Of a DNA stretch of 64,000 nt, positions 1 to 9,851 are shown one piece after another. Each line of letters begins with the position of its first letter. Positions within the stretch are counted from its first letter, which is position 1. The notes beneath the pieces were generated by a model, which made no database searches, was not told where the DNA came from, and worked only from the letters and a program-made list of their open reading frames with translations. The DNA is from Marinobacter sp. 2_MG-2023 (GTDB lineage: Bacteria; Pseudomonadota; Gammaproteobacteria; Pseudomonadales; Oleiphilaceae). The position numbers were made by a program, and so were the translations under genes. The stretch is taken from positions 1 to 64,000 of the forward strand of contig NZ_JAUOPH010000005.1 in assembly GCF_030546935.1 (NCBI RefSeq), in the 5' to 3' direction.

Positions 1-325
<325 letters not shown>

Positions 326-329
<4 letters not shown>

Positions 330-736
330 GTTTCTGGCTCCGTAAGCAGCATTATTTCGTCGAAACCGCCCTGCTCCAACTTACGCAACAGAGCCTCAAG
401 GTCGGCCATGGCAATGGTGCTGGCCGCAGCGATCTTCAGTGGGTTCTGTGCGTCTGGTTCTGGCAGATGTTGTAGCAGTGTTTGCGCATCCAGTGTTTCA
501 CCGCCTGCTCGCCAGCGGCCCTGTGCGTCCACGAACAGGTCGGCATGGGGCGATTGCTGCTCGGCACTCGCAGGCGTAGCCGGTAGGTCAGGCAAAGGAT
601 CGTCTGCAAGCTGCCCGGCAACTATGAAAAACATCAACAACAGGAAAACCAGATTGATGAGCGGCAGGAGAGCATCCTCCACCCGTTCCATCAAAGACTT
701 GCCAGACGTGGAAGGCGGTGGAACCAGTTCGATCAT
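326..736 (-). CDS. ExbD-family protein 2 (biopolymer transport), Asp-to-Asn variant
   Basis: A 136-residue ExbD/TolR-family protein: short cytoplasmic N-terminus, one membrane segment at about residues 22-42, and a small periplasmic domain. In the family, the start of the membrane helix carries an Asp (PLID) that is protonated during proton flow. Here the motif reads PLIN: residue 28 is Asn, coded AAT at bases 653-655. The gene starts four bases inside the end of exbD1 (ATGA) and ends in a four-base overlap with tonB, so the two ExbD proteins and TonB are translationally coupled. It may form a mixed complex with ExbD1 in which only one subunit can be protonated. Confidence 0.85.
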
Positions 737-1128
737 GGTGTTTCTTCGGTCGCCCGTTTCCAGTGGGTTTGAATGCCATTGCGGGACAGCTCACCCAGCG
801 TTGATGTGAACAGACTCAACTGAGTTCCGGGTGCGGTGGTGAGGTTTACCTCGGAGATGCCGGCGCTGCGAAGTTGAGGCAGTATTTGGCCAATTGGAAG
901 CGCGAGCTCCTGCCACTCTATTTCGCCACCTTCTGTGACGATCAGCAGAGGTAAGGGTTCGCCTGTTACCGTGCTTCGACCATCTGTGTTATTGGCAAGT
1001 TCCAGGTGATCCACGGGTAGCAGCCGGCTGGTCAGCATAAAAAACACCAGCAGGATGAACACCACGTCAATCAGCGGTGTTATGCGAATGGGTATTGGCC
1101 TGTTGGGCCGAGGTTCAACCAGTTGCAT
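733..1128 (-). CDS. exbD: ExbD-family protein 1 (biopolymer transport)
   Basis: A 131-residue ExbD protein, the proton-conducting partner of ExbB. The membrane segment starts at about residue 17 with PLIDVVFILLVFF, and Asp21 is the expected proton-accepting residue. A periplasmic domain follows. I chose the ATG at 1128, which overlaps the exbB end by 14 bases; an upstream in-frame start at 1233 would add 35 polar residues that lie wholly within the exbB tail and do not look like ExbD. It sits between exbB and a second ExbD gene in an exbB-exbD-exbD-tonB operon. Confidence 0.9.
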   Translation of the reverse strand: MQLVEPRPNRPIPIRITPLIDVVFILLVFFMLTSRLLPVDHLELANNTDGRSTVTGEPLPLLIVTEGGEIEWQELALPIGQILPQLRSAGISEVNLTTAPGTQLSLFTSTLGELSRNGIQTHWKRATEETP

Positions 1129-1933
1129 GGGCGAAACGTTGACTGCTATGGGTTTCAAACTCTTTCTGGTCTTGTGATTCTGATCGTTGTCGTTTGGCTG
1201 TTGCCTGAACTGGCGCGCCGACTGCAGCTTCACCGGTAGGTTCTTGCTGGTCCATAAACGCTTCCGGTGCCGTACTCAGTACCGAAACCAGAGTGCTGTT
1301 GACGAGTTTGTGAATGCGCCGCAATCGAAACTCTATCCAGGCAGCCAGAGCCGCGAATGGAATGGCAACAACAAGGCCAGCTGCCGTTGTGGTCAGGGCT
1401 TCGTAGATACCACCACTCAATTGAGATGCGTTTGCCCGACCTTCTGTGGCGGCCATGGCACTAAAGGCTTCCATCATGCCCATCACGGTTCCCAAGAGGC
1501 CAAGCAAGGGAGCAAGGGCCGCGATCACTTCAATGATTTTCAGTGGAGCCTCGAAGGGTTCTAACCCGTGCTGGGCGTCCCGCGCTGAAGTCTCACGAAC
1601 CTGCCGATCGTCCTGGTTGTTCTGTCGCGCCTCAATGGTATTGGTTACGAGATGATGAAGCGGATTCAGCCTTGCCCAGCGGCTGGCTTGCTGGCGAACC
1701 ACTTTCGGGTTTACCTCAGTGGGGTTCTGTTGCCAAAGCGTAATGATATTTTTAAGTTTTTTTGACAATCTGGGTGCACAGAGGGCGCCTAAAAGCACCA
1801 CGTAGACAAATGTGATAAGACCCAGTACTGCCATGACAAGCAGGACCATCATTACCGGGCCACCCATGGCTAACAGTTGGCTGAGGGGGCCATCCGTCAC
1901 CGTGGGACCGAGAGGCGCCAGAATATCGCTCAT
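1115..1933 (-). CDS. exbB: ExbB/TolQ/MotA-type proton channel protein
   Basis: A 272-residue ExbB-family inner-membrane protein that forms the stator-like channel energising TonB. Three hydrophobic segments are visible, at roughly residues 24-48, 131-153 and 175-197, with the large cytoplasmic loop between the first and second, as in the family. The hydrophilic C-terminal tail of about 45 residues (Gln/Glu/Lys rich) is longer than usual and overlaps the exbD1 start. It is the first gene of the operon; a Fur-type box lies about 33 bases upstream of its ATG, so iron control is likely. Confidence 0.92.
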   Translation of the reverse strand: MSDILAPLGPTVTDGPLSQLLAMGGPVMMVLLVMAVLGLITFVYVVLLGALCAPRLSKKLKNIITLWQQNPTEVNPKVVRQQASRWARLNPLHHLVTNTIEARQNNQDDRQVRETSARDAQHGLEPFEAPLKIIEVIAALAPLLGLLGTVMGMMEAFSAMAATEGRANASQLSGGIYEALTTTAAGLVVAIPFAALAAWIEFRLRRIHKLVNSTLVSVLSTAPEAFMDQQEPTGEAAVGAPVQATAKRQRSESQDQKEFETHSSQRFAHATG

Positions 1934-1965
1934 GATAGGTATCGCTCTTACTGAAAGTAGATATA

Positions 1966-1984
1966 AATAATAACGATTATCATT
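1966..1984 (-). promoter_or_regulatory. Fur box upstream of exbB
   Basis: On the minus strand the site reads AATGATAATCGTTATTATT. Together with its left flank it matches the 19-bp Fur consensus (GATAATGATAATCATTATC) at about 15 positions. It lies just upstream of exbB, where Fur-iron would repress the exbB-exbD-exbD-tonB operon. The match is by eye only. Confidence 0.75.
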
Positions 1985-2128
1985 GTGTTTGCAAGTGCGT
2001 AATTATTCCGGTCGCGGGCTTCTGGTAAAGTTCATATTTCTGTAAAGCGCACTTTGCAAAAGCATTTGACCAGAAATCGGAGGTCTTACCATTTACACCT
2101 TTTCCCTGCGAAACGGAGCAATCCTCTT

Positions 2129-4484
2129 GTGTTGATTAACCGTTGGCTTGGCAGTCTGGTTAACCGGGCTGTGCTGCTGGTTGTGGGTGTTGTTGTTCTG
2201 ACCGCATTACTGGTTGCACTTGCAGGCTCGCTCCTCAGCAGATCGGAGCTTGAGCAGCAGGCAGCAGGCAGCAAACCAGGTAACCACGATTGCTCAGCTG
2301 GTTGCGGTAGAGTTGGACGACAAACTGTCGCAGCGACTCGAAGCACTCAGTCATGTGGCCGAGGGGTTCACCATGAGCGAGACGGCTTTCGGGACGCGAG
2401 CGAAAATACTGGTGCGTCGCCAGACAGCGCTGCAGCATCTGTTCGATGGTGTTTATCTGATTGATTCAAAGGGAAAAGTGATCGCGGAGTATCCGGAGAT
2501 TTTCAACCTTGTCGGAACGGATGTCAGTAGTCGTCCATATTTCCTCAAGGCTTCCGGACAGCTTACCCCGATTATCAGTGAACCCTACCGTTCACACTAT
2601 CAAGGCAAGCCCGCCGTGATGGTGGCCGCCCCTATATTCGATCACAATCAGCGCTTTATCGGAATGATCGGGGGAGCCATTGCGCTCGCCGGAGAGCACC
2701 TTATTGAGGAGTTTTCTGGTGTTCGCATTGGGAAAACCGGTTATCTGGCGATCGTGGCCCGTAATGGAACCGTTCTTGCCAATGGTCGCACAGGTGAAGT
2801 GATGCAACCGATAAGAAGCGCCAACCCGGTGCTCCAGGACGCTTTGGGTGGATTTGAGGGTACGGCCCAAACCCGCGACATTGACGGCGAAAGTATCATT
2901 CTGTCGGTGCAACAAATGGCAGAAGTACCCTGGTTCGTTGCAGCGGTCTGGCCGGCCCGCGAAGCCTATGCACCAGCGACTCGCACCAAAGATGCCTTTC
3001 TCTGGATTTTGCTGGCGGTAATTCTGCTCGTTGTCCCTGTTGTCATGTGGCGCTTTCGGCGCCTGCTGGCGCCGCTGCAAGAACTTGGGCAACAGGTGCA
3101 TGAGCGGCATCTGGGTGTAAGAACCAGCCCGGTGGGTGGCTCAGGTGGTTCGGAGATCCGCCAGGTTGCTGACATATTCAACATGGTTATGGATGAGCGT
3201 GAGGATGTTCTGAGTTCTCTCGCCGAGCGAGAGGCATTTTTCCGTTCGCTCACCCGTGGTGCACCTATTGGTATCGTGCAGGCCGATGTTCTGGGCCGCA
3301 TCGAGTTTGTAAATCCTGTTTTCGAACGTATTCTCGGGTTGAAAATGGCCGAGCTGAGTGGAACCCACCTGTTTGACTGTGTTTCGGATGTAGACCGTGA
3401 TGCTGTTATAACAGGCTGGCAACACTCGCTTGAGCATCAGGAGGTATTTCGTGACCGTTTCAGGCTGCAGGGGCCAAATAGCCAAAGGCCAGTCTGGTGC
3501 CAAGTAATGACTGCGGCCCTTGAAACGCCGGAAAAAGTCATGGGTACCATCACTATTGTCCGCGATATTTCCCATGAGCTGGAAGTTGAAGAAGCGCTTC
3601 GTGACGAGCAGCAGAGAGCGGAAAACATACTGGGGGTGATGCAGGATGGTGTGTTGATGGCAGATACTGGAGGTGTTATCCGTTATGCCAACCACGCTGC
3701 GAGCCGCTTTCTCGGTTCTGATGGGGAATACCTGGGAAAAAATGTGTTTGAGCTGGTAGGCATTGATCACGAGGAGCAGTCGCTCACCCATGAGTGGTTT
3801 CTTGAGCGTGATGATCTCGATAGCCTTTACATTACTCTCCGCAACCGGAATGGCGAGGCGTTTGATGTCGATCTCAGCATGATTCACATCCGCCAGGGCA
3901 GGCATAATGAGCGGCTGGTGTTTGTGCTTCGGGACGACACGGAACGCAGGCGGGAGGAAGAGCGGCTTTCCTGGGAAGCTACCCATGACAGCCTGACGCA
4001 ACTACTGAATCGTCGTGCTTTTAACGCTTCGCTCAATAAGTGCCTGAGCGAATCGGCGCATCAGGAAGTAAGCTCTGTGTTGATGCTCATTGATCTCGAC
4101 TACTTCAAACCGGTGAATGATGAGGGCGGGCATCTGCTCGGCGACGAATTGCTGCGGCGCCTCGCTGAACTGTTCAAGGAGCCGGTGCGCCAGTCTGACA
4201 CCGTTGCCCGGCTGGGTGGTGACGAATTTGGTATCATCCTCCCTGCCTGTGGTTTGGCCCGGGCAAAAACTCTTGCCGAAGGTATCCGTGCCGGTGTTGA
4301 AGCCCTTAAGCTAGAGCAGGATGGCCGCATGTTTGGAGTTACGGCCAGTATTGGTATGACGGAACTGCTTGCCGTGGATCGCGAACCCAAAAGCGTTATT
4401 GCCCGGGCCGATGAGGCTGCTTACCTTGCCAAAGCAAATGGCCGGAACCGGGTTGAAGTGGTGCTTGCGACAGAGCAGACGTAG
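2129..4484 (+). pseudogene. Membrane diguanylate cyclase (Cache-HAMP-PAS-PAS-GGDEF), frameshifted by a 7-bp duplication
   Basis: The N-terminal membrane segment (VLLVVGVVVLTALLVALAG) and the rest of the protein lie in different frames. The switch falls at 2258-2271, where the 7-mer CAGGCAG occurs twice in tandem. Removing one copy joins the frames into ...SELEQQAANQVTTIAQL..., giving about 782 residues. Domains then read: TM1, periplasmic dCache sensor (about 60-270), TM2, HAMP-like linker, two PAS domains, and a GGDEF domain with intact GGDEF active site and an I-site RQSD five residues upstream. As written, only a product from an internal start (such as TTG at 2214) lacking the membrane anchor could be made. 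The start is uncertain: GTG 2129 or TTG 2132. It may be a true null, a phase-variable gene or a sequencing artefact. Confidence 0.8.
2258..2271. repeat. 7-bp tandem duplication (CAGGCAG)2 causing the frameshift
   Basis: Two adjacent copies of CAGGCAG, flanked by further GCAG-like sequence. One copy restores a continuous reading frame for the diguanylate cyclase and two copies break it. This geometry is prone to strand slippage. Confidence 0.85.
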
Positions 4485-4501
4485 CGATAAAAGTCGGGTA
4501 T

Positions 4502-5269
4502 TCAGGTCCACCCGGTTGCTGCCGCGCTTGCTTGCCACAACAAGCGCAGAGCGAGCAAGGTAAGTACAATATTCAGGGCTTTGCTGAACCAGCGGTTGTT
4601 GAGCCGGTTCAGAAGGCGCAGACCAATCCAGGTGCCGGCAAAACCGCATGCTGTCATGGCGAGTATAAACACCAGCCAATCTGTAAAGACAAAACCCGTC
4701 ACACCGAACACCAGGGCTTTGGGCGCATGCTGCAAAACCATCGCTGTGGCAAAGGTTGCGACGGTGCGGAAGCGATCCACATGAATCTGCTTAATGAATG
4801 CGGCCACCAACGGGCCTGTAGCCCCCACGAAAAGGCTGACAAAGCTGGTGAGTGTGGATGCAATAAATATCCCGGCAGAACCGAAAGCTCCTTTGGGCAG
4901 AGCCGGCCCCCAGCACAGATAGAGCACGAATACCGCTATGGTCAGCTGCCAAAGGTAGGCGGGCAGGCTTACCAATAACCAGGCTCCTGTTGCTGCGCCC
5001 AGGATAACGCCAGGTATGAAAGCTGCAATGGTCCGCCAATCGATATGCCTCCACGTCAGTATCGCCCGGCCGCCGTTGGAGCCCAGTTGAATCATGCCAT
5101 GAACGGGAACGATTGCTGCCGCCGGCATCCATGTAGCCATCAGGATCAGCAGAAGAACGCCTCCGCCGGCGCCCAGGCTGGCGGTAATCATCGATGTGAT
5201 AACAGAGCTTGCCAGTAGGAAAAGTGCCACTGAAAAGCTCAGGCTTTCCGGGAGCAGAGCTATTTCCAC
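4502..5269 (-). CDS. TauE/SafE-family membrane permease (sulfite/organosulfonate exporter type)
   Basis: A roughly 255-residue integral membrane protein of the TauE/SafE (DUF81) family, whose members export sulfite, sulfoacetate or related anions; the substrate here is unknown. Hydrophobic helices fill most of the sequence, starting with SLSFSVALFLLASSVITSMI and the glycine-rich ASLGAGGGVLLL typical of the first repeat, with a second related repeat in the C-terminal half. I chose GTG at 5269, preceded by GGAA and overlapping the upstream gene by ten bases; an ATG at 5308 is possible but would overlap by 49. It is probably co-transcribed with the SLT-like gene. Confidence 0.8.
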   Translation of the reverse strand: MEIALLPESLSFSVALFLLASSVITSMITASLGAGGGVLLLILMATWMPAAAIVPVHGMIQLGSNGGRAILTWRHIDWRTIAAFIPGVILGAATGAWLLVSLPAYLWQLTIAVFVLYLCWGPALPKGAFGSAGIFIASTLTSFVSLFVGATGPLVAAFIKQIHVDRFRTVATFATAMVLQHAPKALVFGVTGFVFTDWLVFILAMTACGFAGTWIGLRLLNRLNNRWFSKALNIVLTLLALRLLWQASAAATGWT

Positions 5270-6399
5270 GCGCAGAATTCCGTGGGTTTGAGCTGTGGCG
5301 TTCGGCACAAGGCTTCGGTTGCCAATTGTACGTCGGCTACATAATACAGCGACGCCAGCCCCAGCCTGTCCCGGCCCAGGTTGTGAAACACCATGCCAAA
5401 CGCTATATCGCCGGCGGTAAAACGTTCGTGGTTGGCGGCAAAATATTCTGCTGGTTTGGCCAGAATCTCGTCATCAAGAAGCGCCTGAACGCGGCCTGCA
5501 CCGCCGTGGTAGGCCTGAACCAGCAACAGTACAAACAGCTCATGGCGCTTGCTTTCCGGCAGGTGACCAAAACGTTCGTCGAAAATCGGCTGCAGGTTGC
5601 GGGCATTCTGATGCATCAGGCGCAGCGCGCAATCCATTTGCGCCAGCCGGTGCCAGTAGTTCTGGGGTTTTATTTGGCAGTCATTCAATGCGGAGGGCGA
5701 AAGCTGGAGAATGCCCTTTGCGTTTGCTTGAGAGTGCGCTCTTGCCTGTCCGCCGCTTTCAATCAGGATTTGCCCGGCCAGGTACCTGGGTAAAACCGCT
5801 GGCAGAGTAAAGCGGTTTTGCTCGCTTCGGCGTTGGACAATATACATTAGCGCATCGTGCAGTGAGCCTGGCTGTTCGCGACTTGCGAAGGAAAGGTCAT
5901 CCCAGGCGCCCCAGACAAGATCCGTGCCTTGAGCGCCCAGGTAGCGGCCGACGGAGAGGTCCAGATTGACATGAGGCTGGTCACAGGCGAGAGCAAACGG
6001 ATAGCCATTGGTATCGGCGTCGCCGGCAATCCATTCCTCCGTGCGCCCTTTTTCGTGCAGTGACTGGCGGGTATCGTTCAGGCGCTTCTGGGTGGTTGCG
6101 CGATCGGCGCCGTCACTGATCCAGCCCAGGAACTGCCCACGCATGTCGAACAGAATATGGCGTTCAGGGCTGGAGCAATAACCCGATTCTCTCAGAACCC
6201 AGCGCCGTATGGTGAGAATGTTCTGATAAACGCCCTGGCTTACCCAGTAAGGCGAGCCCCGTACTATGGCTGTCCAGCCTGAGGTTTGATCACTTTCAAT
6301 CCCGGCTTGATTCTCTTCAGCCAGCACTGGTGCTTGCACCAAAGTGGTCAGGGTGAAAGTCAGAACAAGCTGGCGTAAGCTTGCGAATCTTGAGCTCAT
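5260..6399 (-). CDS. Exported lytic-transglycosylase-like (SLT fold) protein
   Basis: A 379-residue protein with a signal peptide (cleavage likely after VLA at about residue 27). The C-terminal half resembles the goose-lysozyme/SLT fold: ILIESGGQARAHSQANAKGI keeps the Glu-Ser start and the A..N.KGILQL pattern of soluble lytic transglycosylases, and an AYHGG motif follows. Such enzymes cleave the peptidoglycan glycan strand. The N-terminal 180 residues match no domain I recognise, and Cys residues there may form disulphides in the periplasm. Family membership is likely; enzymatic activity is inferred. It overlaps the downstream TauE-like gene. Confidence 0.7.
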   Translation of the reverse strand: MSSRFASLRQLVLTFTLTTLVQAPVLAEENQAGIESDQTSGWTAIVRGSPYWVSQGVYQNILTIRRWVLRESGYCSSPERHILFDMRGQFLGWISDGADRATTQKRLNDTRQSLHEKGRTEEWIAGDADTNGYPFALACDQPHVNLDLSVGRYLGAQGTDLVWGAWDDLSFASREQPGSLHDALMYIVQRRSEQNRFTLPAVLPRYLAGQILIESGGQARAHSQANAKGILQLSPSALNDCQIKPQNYWHRLAQMDCALRLMHQNARNLQPIFDERFGHLPESKRHELFVLLLVQAYHGGAGRVQALLDDEILAKPAEYFAANHERFTAGDIAFGMVFHNLGRDRLGLASLYYVADVQLATEALCRTPQLKPTEFCAWK

Positions 6400-6439
6400 A
6401 AGCGACGTGTCCGTGGTATCCCGGGCATCACAATAACAA

Positions 6440-7939
6440 ATGGACGCTACTATGAAGCAATCTGAGTATCTTCATTACGATGCCACGGCGTTGGCTGATC
6501 TCATACGCCGAGGCGAAGTGACCTCCAGGGAAGTATGCGAGGCTGCGGTGGAACGGGCAACCTCTGTAAACAGTTCACTTAACGCAATCTGCTTCCCCCA
6601 GTTCTCCGAGGCTTTGGCGCAGGGTTTTCCTGAGCAGGGTGCGTTCGCCGGTGTTCCTATGCTGCTCAAGGACCTGGCGCAAGAACAGGCTGGCCGACCC
6701 TCTACTCTGGGTAGCCGTAGCTTTAAAAACAACATAGCGCCCCAGGATTCAGAATTTGTGCGCCGTGCTCGTGAAGGTGGGCTGGTTTTTCTGGGACGGA
6801 CAGCAACACCGGAATTTGGCCTCAAGGCCATTACGGAATCGGAGTTGTGGGGGCCGTCGCGGAACCCCTGGAGTACGGATCTTACCCCTGGAGGATCAAG
6901 TGGTGGTTCCGGTGCTGCAGCCGCCGCGGGTATCGTGCCTATGGCCGGCGCTAACGATGGCGGGGGCTCTATCCGAATACCGGCAGCATACAATGGATTG
7001 TTTGGGCTCAAGCCATCTCGCGGTCGTATTTCTAGCGGCCCCTTGATGGGAGAGTCCTGGACCGGTGCTTCTACGGATCATGTGGTCACCCGCACGGTGC
7101 GTGACAGCGCCGGAATGCTGGATGTGCTTAGCGGTAATGCCTGCGGTGATCCGTTTGTTATCCCAGGGCCCGGTTCCGCATACTCTGATCTCATGCAGAA
7201 ATCACCAGGTAGCCTGAAAATCGGTGTGTTTACATCGTCTCCGTTCGATACCGAGGTAGCTCCTGAGTGTATCGCCGGTGTTGAAGAAACGGCGAGGATT
7301 CTGGAAAACCTGGGGCACAAGGTTGAGTATGCGCGGCCGGAATTCGACGGCATGGCATTAGCCCGCTGTTATCTCGGTCTCTACTTTGGTGAAGTGTCTG
7401 CCCTGATGGCGAAAGCCAAAGCGCAGTTTGGTGCCGTTGACAGCGATTTCGAATTGGACACCCGTCTGCTCGGCATGCTGGGTAACAGCATGCCGCTGTC
7501 AGACTACGTGCTTCGCCGCCAGCAGTGGAACGAATTTGCGCGGGCGCTGGGGGCATTTTTCAGGGGATACGATCTCTACCTTTGTCCGACTACCGGTCAG
7601 ATGCCAGCCCGCATTGGTGAGCTGGAGACTCCGTCTCACCTGAAGCTGGCAGCAAAGCTGATGCTTGGCCTCAAGGCCGGGAAAATGCTTCACCGCAGTG
7701 GTCAGGTGGATCAGATGGCTATGGAGAGCCTGGCCCGGACGCCATTTACCCAATTGGCCAATCTTACCGGAACCCCAGCCATGTCGGTGCCCTTGCACTG
7801 GACCGCCGGGGGGCTTCCGGTCGGCGTGCAGCTGGGTGCTCCGCATGGTGGTGAGGGCGTATTGCTGCAACTGGCGGCGCAGCTGGAGGAAGCAGCGCCC
7901 TGGTTTGGTTATTACGAGCGACTTGATAATGCCTTTTAG
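6440..7939 (+). CDS. Amidase (amidase-signature family)
   Basis: A 499-residue member of the amidase-signature family, which hydrolyses carboxylic amides with a Ser-cisSer-Lys triad. The expected residues are visible: Lys77 in MLLKDL, the glycine/serine-rich GGSSGGSGAA at 151-160 with the cis-Ser, and the nucleophile Ser177 in GGGSIRIPA. Length is normal for the family. The substrate cannot be told; it is more like a general amidase than GatA, since no gatB/gatC lie nearby. A second in-frame ATG at 6452 is an alternative start. It stands alone, divergent from the SLT-like gene. Confidence 0.88.
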   Translation: MDATMKQSEYLHYDATALADLIRRGEVTSREVCEAAVERATSVNSSLNAICFPQFSEALAQGFPEQGAFAGVPMLLKDLAQEQAGRPSTLGSRSFKNNIAPQDSEFVRRAREGGLVFLGRTATPEFGLKAITESELWGPSRNPWSTDLTPGGSSGGSGAAAAAGIVPMAGANDGGGSIRIPAAYNGLFGLKPSRGRISSGPLMGESWTGASTDHVVTRTVRDSAGMLDVLSGNACGDPFVIPGPGSAYSDLMQKSPGSLKIGVFTSSPFDTEVAPECIAGVEETARILENLGHKVEYARPEFDGMALARCYLGLYFGEVSALMAKAKAQFGAVDSDFELDTRLLGMLGNSMPLSDYVLRRQQWNEFARALGAFFRGYDLYLCPTTGQMPARIGELETPSHLKLAAKLMLGLKAGKMLHRSGQVDQMAMESLARTPFTQLANLTGTPAMSVPLHWTAGGLPVGVQLGAPHGGEGVLLQLAAQLEEAAPWFGYYERLDNAF

Positions 7940-8086
7940 ACTGCGAACGGATAACGGGCATTTAACGGGTTGTGATCCGTTGATGTCAGGCTCACGTTTA
8001 TCTTTGTATGCTTAACAGGCTATGCTGTGTATCAGGGAGACCATCTTCCTGATATATCCTGATGGCATCGAGGAGGCGAGCGTATT

Positions 8087-8719
8087 ATGAACCAACCGAT
8101 GGCAATCGATGAACTGGTATCAGTAGCACAGGCAGAAGCCATGGGAGAGCTTGATGCTCCGATGATGGCGATTGTTCTGGCCGATGAACAAAGCTATGAC
8201 TTGCCCATCAACTCACTTGAAACCGATGCCGACAAGGCGCGCTGGGGGTTGATCCTCCGTGCTGCCCGCGAGCATGTAGAAGCGGACGCTGTGGCGGTTC
8301 TCTATCCCGCCTGGACAACTATCCGGCACAAAAAGAAAGAGGTCGCTGAAGATGACGGCTCTGAAGCTTCTGAAGACAGTCCTGGAATGTCGTCAGACAG
8401 CACCGGAGATGAGCCCAATGAGCCGATAGACACCTTGTTTGTGCAGCTTCATACCCGGGATCACGTCTACTGGCGTGGATTTGAGCAGATCCGGGATCCG
8501 AAGCATCAGCGCATCATAGGCTTTCGCCGCATCAAAGCCCTGTCTACGGATTACAAGCGTGATGAAGAGCCGTCGGTCGCATCCTGGCTCAGTACATTGT
8601 TTGAGCCTTTGCCGGAGCATGGTGAAGAATCAGACGTTGATCTTGAACTGGCCGATCTTCTCGAAGAGCCGGAGGTAAGTGCTGCGTTGTATCCACGGCA
8701 ACTGCGGGCGTTGCACTGA
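8087..8719 (+). CDS. Conserved hypothetical protein with acidic low-complexity insert
   Basis: A 210-residue soluble protein that I do not recognise. It has no signal peptide and no membrane segment. An N-terminal part of about 85 residues and a part from about 115 to 165 (FVQLHTRDHVYWRGFEQIRD) look folded. They are separated by an Asp/Glu/Ser-rich stretch (about 88-115), and the C-terminus is again acidic. The start is supported by GAGGAGG about 10 bases upstream. It stands just upstream of metN in the same direction but 124 bases apart, so joint transcription is uncertain. Confidence 0.75.
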   Translation: MNQPMAIDELVSVAQAEAMGELDAPMMAIVLADEQSYDLPINSLETDADKARWGLILRAAREHVEADAVAVLYPAWTTIRHKKKEVAEDDGSEASEDSPGMSSDSTGDEPNEPIDTLFVQLHTRDHVYWRGFEQIRDPKHQRIIGFRRIKALSTDYKRDEEPSVASWLSTLFEPLPEHGEESDVDLELADLLEEPEVSAALYPRQLRALH

Positions 8720-8801
8720 GGGCTTTACGCCTGTAGCGAACCAGCATGGCGGGTGCGGGGTGTAGGGAAAACCCGGATTCGGGTTTGGCAGGCGAATAGT
8801 C

Positions 8802-8807
8802 TATAAT
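8802..8807 (+). promoter_or_regulatory. Possible -10 element for metNIQ
   Basis: A perfect TATAAT lies 37 bases upstream of the metN start. No good -35 hexamer is found 16-18 bases upstream, so this is only a candidate promoter. No MetJ-type AGACGTCT repeats were seen. Confidence 0.35.
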
Positions 8808-8843
8808 CGCCGGCCTTAATCCTGCACCCACAAGGCGCTGACC

Positions 8844-9851
8844 GTGATTGTATTTGACCAGGTACAGAAGTCGTATCAGGTGGGCGGCCGGGAGATCCCC
8901 GCGCTGTACCCGACCGATATGACCATCGAAACCGGCGAGGTATTCGGTATTGTCGGGCATTCCGGGGCGGGAAAATCCACCCTGGTGCGCCTGATTAATC
9001 TGTTGGAGCCGCCCACCGGCGGCAGCATTCTGATTGATGATGAGAACATCACCCGGTATAGCGCAGCGGAACTTCGAGCGTTTCGCCGTAAAGTCGGGAT
9101 GATATTCCAGCATTTTAACCTGTTATCTTCAAAAACCGTGTCGGATAACATCGCCTTCCCGATGAAGCTGGCGGGTATCTATTCCAAAGCGGAAATCCGG
9201 GATCGTGTGCAAGAACTGCTGGCCCGCGTCAGCCTCACGGATCATGCTGACAAATACCCTTCTCAACTTTCCGGTGGCCAGAAGCAACGCGTTGGTATTG
9301 CCCGCGCGTTGGCCTGCAGGCCGACAATTCTACTGTGTGACGAAGCCACCAGTGCCCTGGATCCACAAACCACCCAGTCAGTGTTGCGATTGTTGGCGGA
9401 GATCAACAAGGAGCTGGGCCTCACAATTGTACTCATCACCCATGAGATGGACGTGGTGCGCCGGGTGTGCGACCGGGTTGCGGTGATGGACGGTGGCCGT
9501 GTGGTAGAAATGGGCGCTGTGAGCGATGTCTTCCTTCACCCGAAGCACCCTACCACCCGGGATTTCGTATTCGAAAGTGAAAACACTGACAGCGACGAGC
9601 GCCAGCAAGACCTGCAAAAGGCTAATGGTCGTATCCTGCGCCTGACGTTCAAGGGAGATTCGACCTACCAGCCATTACTGGGCAGCGTTGCACGGGCATC
9701 GGGCGTGGATTTCAGCATCCTCTCAGGGCGTATTGATCATATCAAAGATACGCCCTATGGCCAGTTGACCCTGTCGTTGGTGGGCGGGGATCTGGAGGTT
9801 GCCATGAGTGCGCTTGATGCGGCCGATGTTCACGTGGAGGTGCTGCGCTGA
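8844..9851 (+). CDS. metN: D-methionine ABC transporter, ATP-binding protein
   Basis: A 335-residue ATPase of the MetNIQ methionine importer. The Walker A motif GHSGAGKST lies at about 38-46, the ABC signature LSGGQKQR at about 142-149, and Walker [13 protein letters not shown] just after. The last 75 or so residues form the NIL domain that binds methionine and inhibits transport. The start is GTG, preceded by AAGGCG. The stop overlaps the metI start by one base (TGATG). It works with MetI in the inner membrane and the MetQ binding protein encoded 227 bases further on. Confidence 0.95.
   Translation: MIVFDQVQKSYQVGGREIPALYPTDMTIETGEVFGIVGHSGAGKSTLVRLINLLEPPTGGSILIDDENITRYSAAELRAFRRKVGMIFQHFNLLSSKTVSDNIAFPMKLAGIYSKAEIRDRVQELLARVSLTDHADKYPSQLSGGQKQRVGIARALACRPTILLCDEATSALDPQTTQSVLRLLAEINKELGLTIVLITHEMDVVRRVCDRVAVMDGGRVVEMGAVSDVFLHPKHPTTRDFVFESENTDSDERQQDLQKANGRILRLTFKGDSTYQPLLGSVARASGVDFSILSGRIDHIKDTPYGQLTLSLVGGDLEVAMSALDAADVHVEVLR

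Noticed and set aside
8720..8843. MetJ operator upstream of metN
   Set aside because: No tandem AGACGTCT-like octamers are present.
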